Source of the DNA: Methylobacterium sp. Leaf104
GTDB taxonomy: Bacteria; Pseudomonadota; Alphaproteobacteria; Rhizobiales; Beijerinckiaceae
Assembly (NCBI RefSeq): GCF_001422885.1
Contig: NZ_LMMZ01000001.1
Coordinates: 748,565-812,564 of the forward strand
Direction: 5' to 3'
Length of the DNA stretch: 64,000 nucleotides
Under the pieces are notes generated by a model. The model was given only the letters and a program-made list of their open reading frames with translations. It made no database searches and had not been told where the DNA came from. Shown piece after piece: positions 62,163 to 64,000 of this stretch. The position numbers and the translations under genes are program-made. Position 1 is the stretch's first letter, and the number at the start of each line of letters is the position of its first letter.

Positions 62163-64000
62163 GTGTACCGCCTCACCGACATCGTTCTCTCGAACTGGTA
62201 CCTGATCCGCCGCGAGCAGATCCGGATCCGGGGCGCCGCTGCGCTGGTGGGACCCACGGGCGCCGGCAAGTCGACGATCTTCGACGCGGTCGGCACGGTG
62301 CTCGCCGGTAACAACGCGAGCCGGCTCGCCCTGAACGCCTCGGCCTCCGGGCGCAGCGCCCGCACGGTGCGGGACTATTGTCTCGGCTGGATCAGCGACC
62401 CGGCAGAGGGCGGGCGTCCCACTCGCGAGGCCTGTGAGACCCTGATCGTCCTGGTCTTCGAGAACGAAACCACGGGCCGGGTCGTCTCGGCCGGGCTCGC
62501 CTTGGCGGCCCGAGCGGAGGACAGCCGGGAGACCACGCTGTCGCGCTTCGTCCATGTCGGACACCGCTTCGAAGTCGCCGACTACGTCCGCGAGGCGCCG
62601 GGCGGCAGCTTCGTCGCGCCCTGGGCCGAGATCGCCAAGGACCTGCGGACCCGCGGCGAGACCTTCGACGAGTACCGGGCGTCGGGCGAGCGCTTCACCA
62701 CCGAGCTGCTCGGCATGCTGCGCGAGGGGGCCGCGGTGCCGGAGCCGCGCCATTTCCTGCGCACCTTCTCCAATGCGGTCGCCTTCAAGCCGATCTTCGA
62801 CTCCTCGGCCTTCGTCCGCTCCTTCGTGCTCGAGCCCGAGCCCCTCGATGTCGCGCGCATCCGCCAATCGGTGGAAACCTGGCGGCGCCTCCTCGAGACC
62901 ATTGAGGAGCTCGAGCGGCGCCTGTCCCAGCTTGCCCGCATCCTGGGGCGCTACGAAACCTGGGCGGAGGCGAGCCTCGCCTCGGCCCTCGGCGAGTTGC
63001 GCGCCGCAGATGCCGACCTGCGGCGTCGTATCCTCGACAACGTCACCGCGCGCCAGGCCCTCAGGGATGTCGCCGAGCGCCTGCGGATCGCCCGGGAGAG
63101 CGTCGCCACGAGTCAGGGCTTCGTCCGTGAGATCGACGGCGAGATCGCCGGCAAGAAGGCGCTCCTGGCGGGCACCGCCGCCGAGGGCCGGCTCGCCGCC
63201 TCCAATGCCGGTCTCGCCATGCTGGCCCGCGATCGACGCGACCTCGCCGCCCGGGTCGGCGAACTGGTCGGCATCGTGCTCGACGCCGGCAAGCTTACGG
63301 TGAACATCGGCGAGATCCGTAAGGTTTCGCCCGAGGCCGCCCGTCTGGTGGAAGCCTGCGCCCGGTCCGGTCTGCGGCGGGAGGCCAATCCGGAAGAAAC
63401 CCTGCGCTCGGACGGTCCCCTCGCGGCGCTCATCGGCGGACTTGCGGGAATGCCGCAGATCGCGACGCCCCTCGAACGGGCAGCGGAAGATGCGGCCCTG
63501 CGCGCCCGGTCTCTGGAGAACGAGGCGCAGGCGCGCGCGCCGGCGCCGAGCGCAGGTCGGAGTTCGGCGCCGCGCCTGTCCGCCGACGTAGCGGCGTTTC
63601 GCGAGGAACTGGCGGGCCGCGGCATCGTCGCGACGCCGATCTGCGAACTCGCCGAGATCACCGATCCGAAGTGGGGGCAGGCGCTGGAAGGCCTCCTCGG
63701 CGGGGCACGGGAGGCGCTGGTGGTGCAGCCCGACCGGCTCAACGAGGCCTTCGCTCACCTCGAAGCGCGCAAGAGCCAGTTCTATCGCTGCCTGCTCGTG
63801 AAGACGACGGATACGGCACGGCGCCGCGGCGGGCGCGACGACGAGGGTCCCCTCGCGCTGATCGCGACGGCGGATCCCCATGCCCAGGCGTTCCTCGGTG
63901 CACGCCTCGGCGGCTACGACCTCGCTCCGAACGATGCAGCGCTCGTTCATATGAGCCGCGCCGTGGCCCCGAGCGGGCGCTCGACTTCGGGGATGGCCTA
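62163..64000 (+). CDS. jetC: Wadjet-like JetC SMC-type ATPase, 5' part
   Basis: 612 residues are in the window; the frame is open at the edge. A GTG at 62163 begins MYRLTDIVLSNWYLIRREQI, then the Walker A LVGPTGAGKSTIFDAVGTVL (about residues 28-47). Long coiled-coil arms follow (LLETIEELERRLSQLARILG, REIDGEIAGKKALLA). A hinge-like segment WGQALEGLLGGAREALVVQP lies near residue 505. No ATG, GTG or TTG occurs in frame in the upstream stretch I traced, and there is no good ribosome site. The C-terminal Walker B and any jetD lie beyond the window. Confidence 0.85.
   Translation, partial: MYRLTDIVLSNWYLIRREQIRIRGAAALVGPTGAGKSTIFDAVGTVLAGNNASRLALNASASGRSARTVRDYCLGWISDPAEGGRPTREACETLIVLVFENETTGRVVSAGLALAARAEDSRETTLSRFVHVGHRFEVADYVREAPGGSFVAPWAEIAKDLRTRGETFDEYRASGERFTTELLGMLREGAAVPEPRHFLRTFSNAVAFKPIFDSSAFVRSFVLEPEPLDVARIRQSVETWRRLLETIEELERRLSQLARILGRYETWAEASLASALGELRAADADLRRRILDNVTARQALRDVAERLRIARESVATSQGFVREIDGEIAGKKALLAGTAAEGRLAASNAGLAMLARDRRDLAARVGELVGIVLDAGKLTVNIGEIRKVSPEAARLVEACARSGLRREANPEETLRSDGPLAALIGGLAGMPQIATPLERAAEDAALRARSLENEAQARAPAPSAGRSSAPRLSADVAAFREELAGRGIVATPICELAEITDPKWGQALEGLLGGAREALVVQPDRLNEAFAHLEARKSQFYRCLLVKTTDTARRRGGRDDEGPLALIATADPHAQAFLGARLGGYDLAPNDAALVHMSRAVAPSGRSTSGMA

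Noticed and set aside
61161..63950. 929-codon minus-strand ORF opposite jetB and jetC
   Set aside because: Low-complexity shadow text. The + strand carries jetB and the open jetC frame with a Walker A motif.
1..64000. CRISPR arrays, tRNA, rRNA or prophage attachment repeats
   Set aside because: No regularly spaced repeats, cloverleaf-like sequences or phage genes were seen on reading; short tRNA-like folds cannot be excluded without a scan.

Overview
The window is GC-rich chromosomal DNA from an aerobic anoxygenic phototrophic alphaproteobacterium. Gene content and order point to a Methylobacterium-like methylotroph: a photosynthesis gene cluster with an oxygen-dependent cyclase (acsF) and hemA inside it, a cytoplasm-exported Mo/W formate dehydrogenase, and a tungstate transporter. 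The genus is an inference; no 16S rRNA or housekeeping marker lies in the window. No rRNA, tRNA, CRISPR array or intact insertion sequence was seen.

Region 1 (1-9814, + strand) is the puh/bch arm of the photosynthesis cluster: the 3' end of lhaA/pucC, then puhA, puhB, puhC, a 100-aa conserved unknown, acsF, puhE, hemA, bchI, bchD and bchO. An acetyltransferase, a tiny minus-strand membrane-protein ORF and a LysE exporter (9913-11466) separate it from the carotenoid arm. Region 2 (11574-28016) holds crtI-crtB-small membrane ORF (+), crtC and crtD (-), then crtE-crtF, bchC-bchX-bchY-bchZ, a pufQ-like gene and pufB-pufA-pufL-pufM-pufC (+), closed by a strong terminator-like hairpin. TGT-N12-ACA sites (PpsR/CrtJ type) sit before crtI, between crtD and crtE, and before bchC. 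A cytochrome c2 gene, the likely electron donor, converges on pufC.

Region 3 (28676-34618) is a D-glucarate catabolic island: a small HTH protein, an MFS transporter, a LysR regulator, glucarate dehydratase (gudD), an HpaI/GarL aldolase and tartronate semialdehyde reductase (garR). A shared sequence motif lies upstream of both the transporter and the gudD operon.

Region 4 (34641-58258) is built around formate dehydrogenase. A long minus-strand run encodes, in transcription order, a biotin/lipoate-ligase-like protein, DUF6505, DUF6352, DUF3305 and DUF3306 proteins, a TorD-type chaperone, a small TAT protein, FDH alpha, beta and gamma, two small exported or membrane proteins and a shikimate-dehydrogenase homologue. 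Diverging from it are a 679-aa polyferredoxin, a GNAT protein and a molybdenum-cofactor block: a MoeA-like protein, a MoeA-periplasmic-binding-domain fusion, MobB and MoeA. A ModE-like regulator and the tungstate transporter tupB-tupC-tupA follow. Together these would import Mo/W, insert it into the pterin cofactor, and mature and export the enzyme.

Region 5 (59379-64000) is a Wadjet-like SMC defence locus: jetA, an 89-aa unknown ORF, jetB, and jetC running off the end of the window. JetD, if present, lies beyond the edge.
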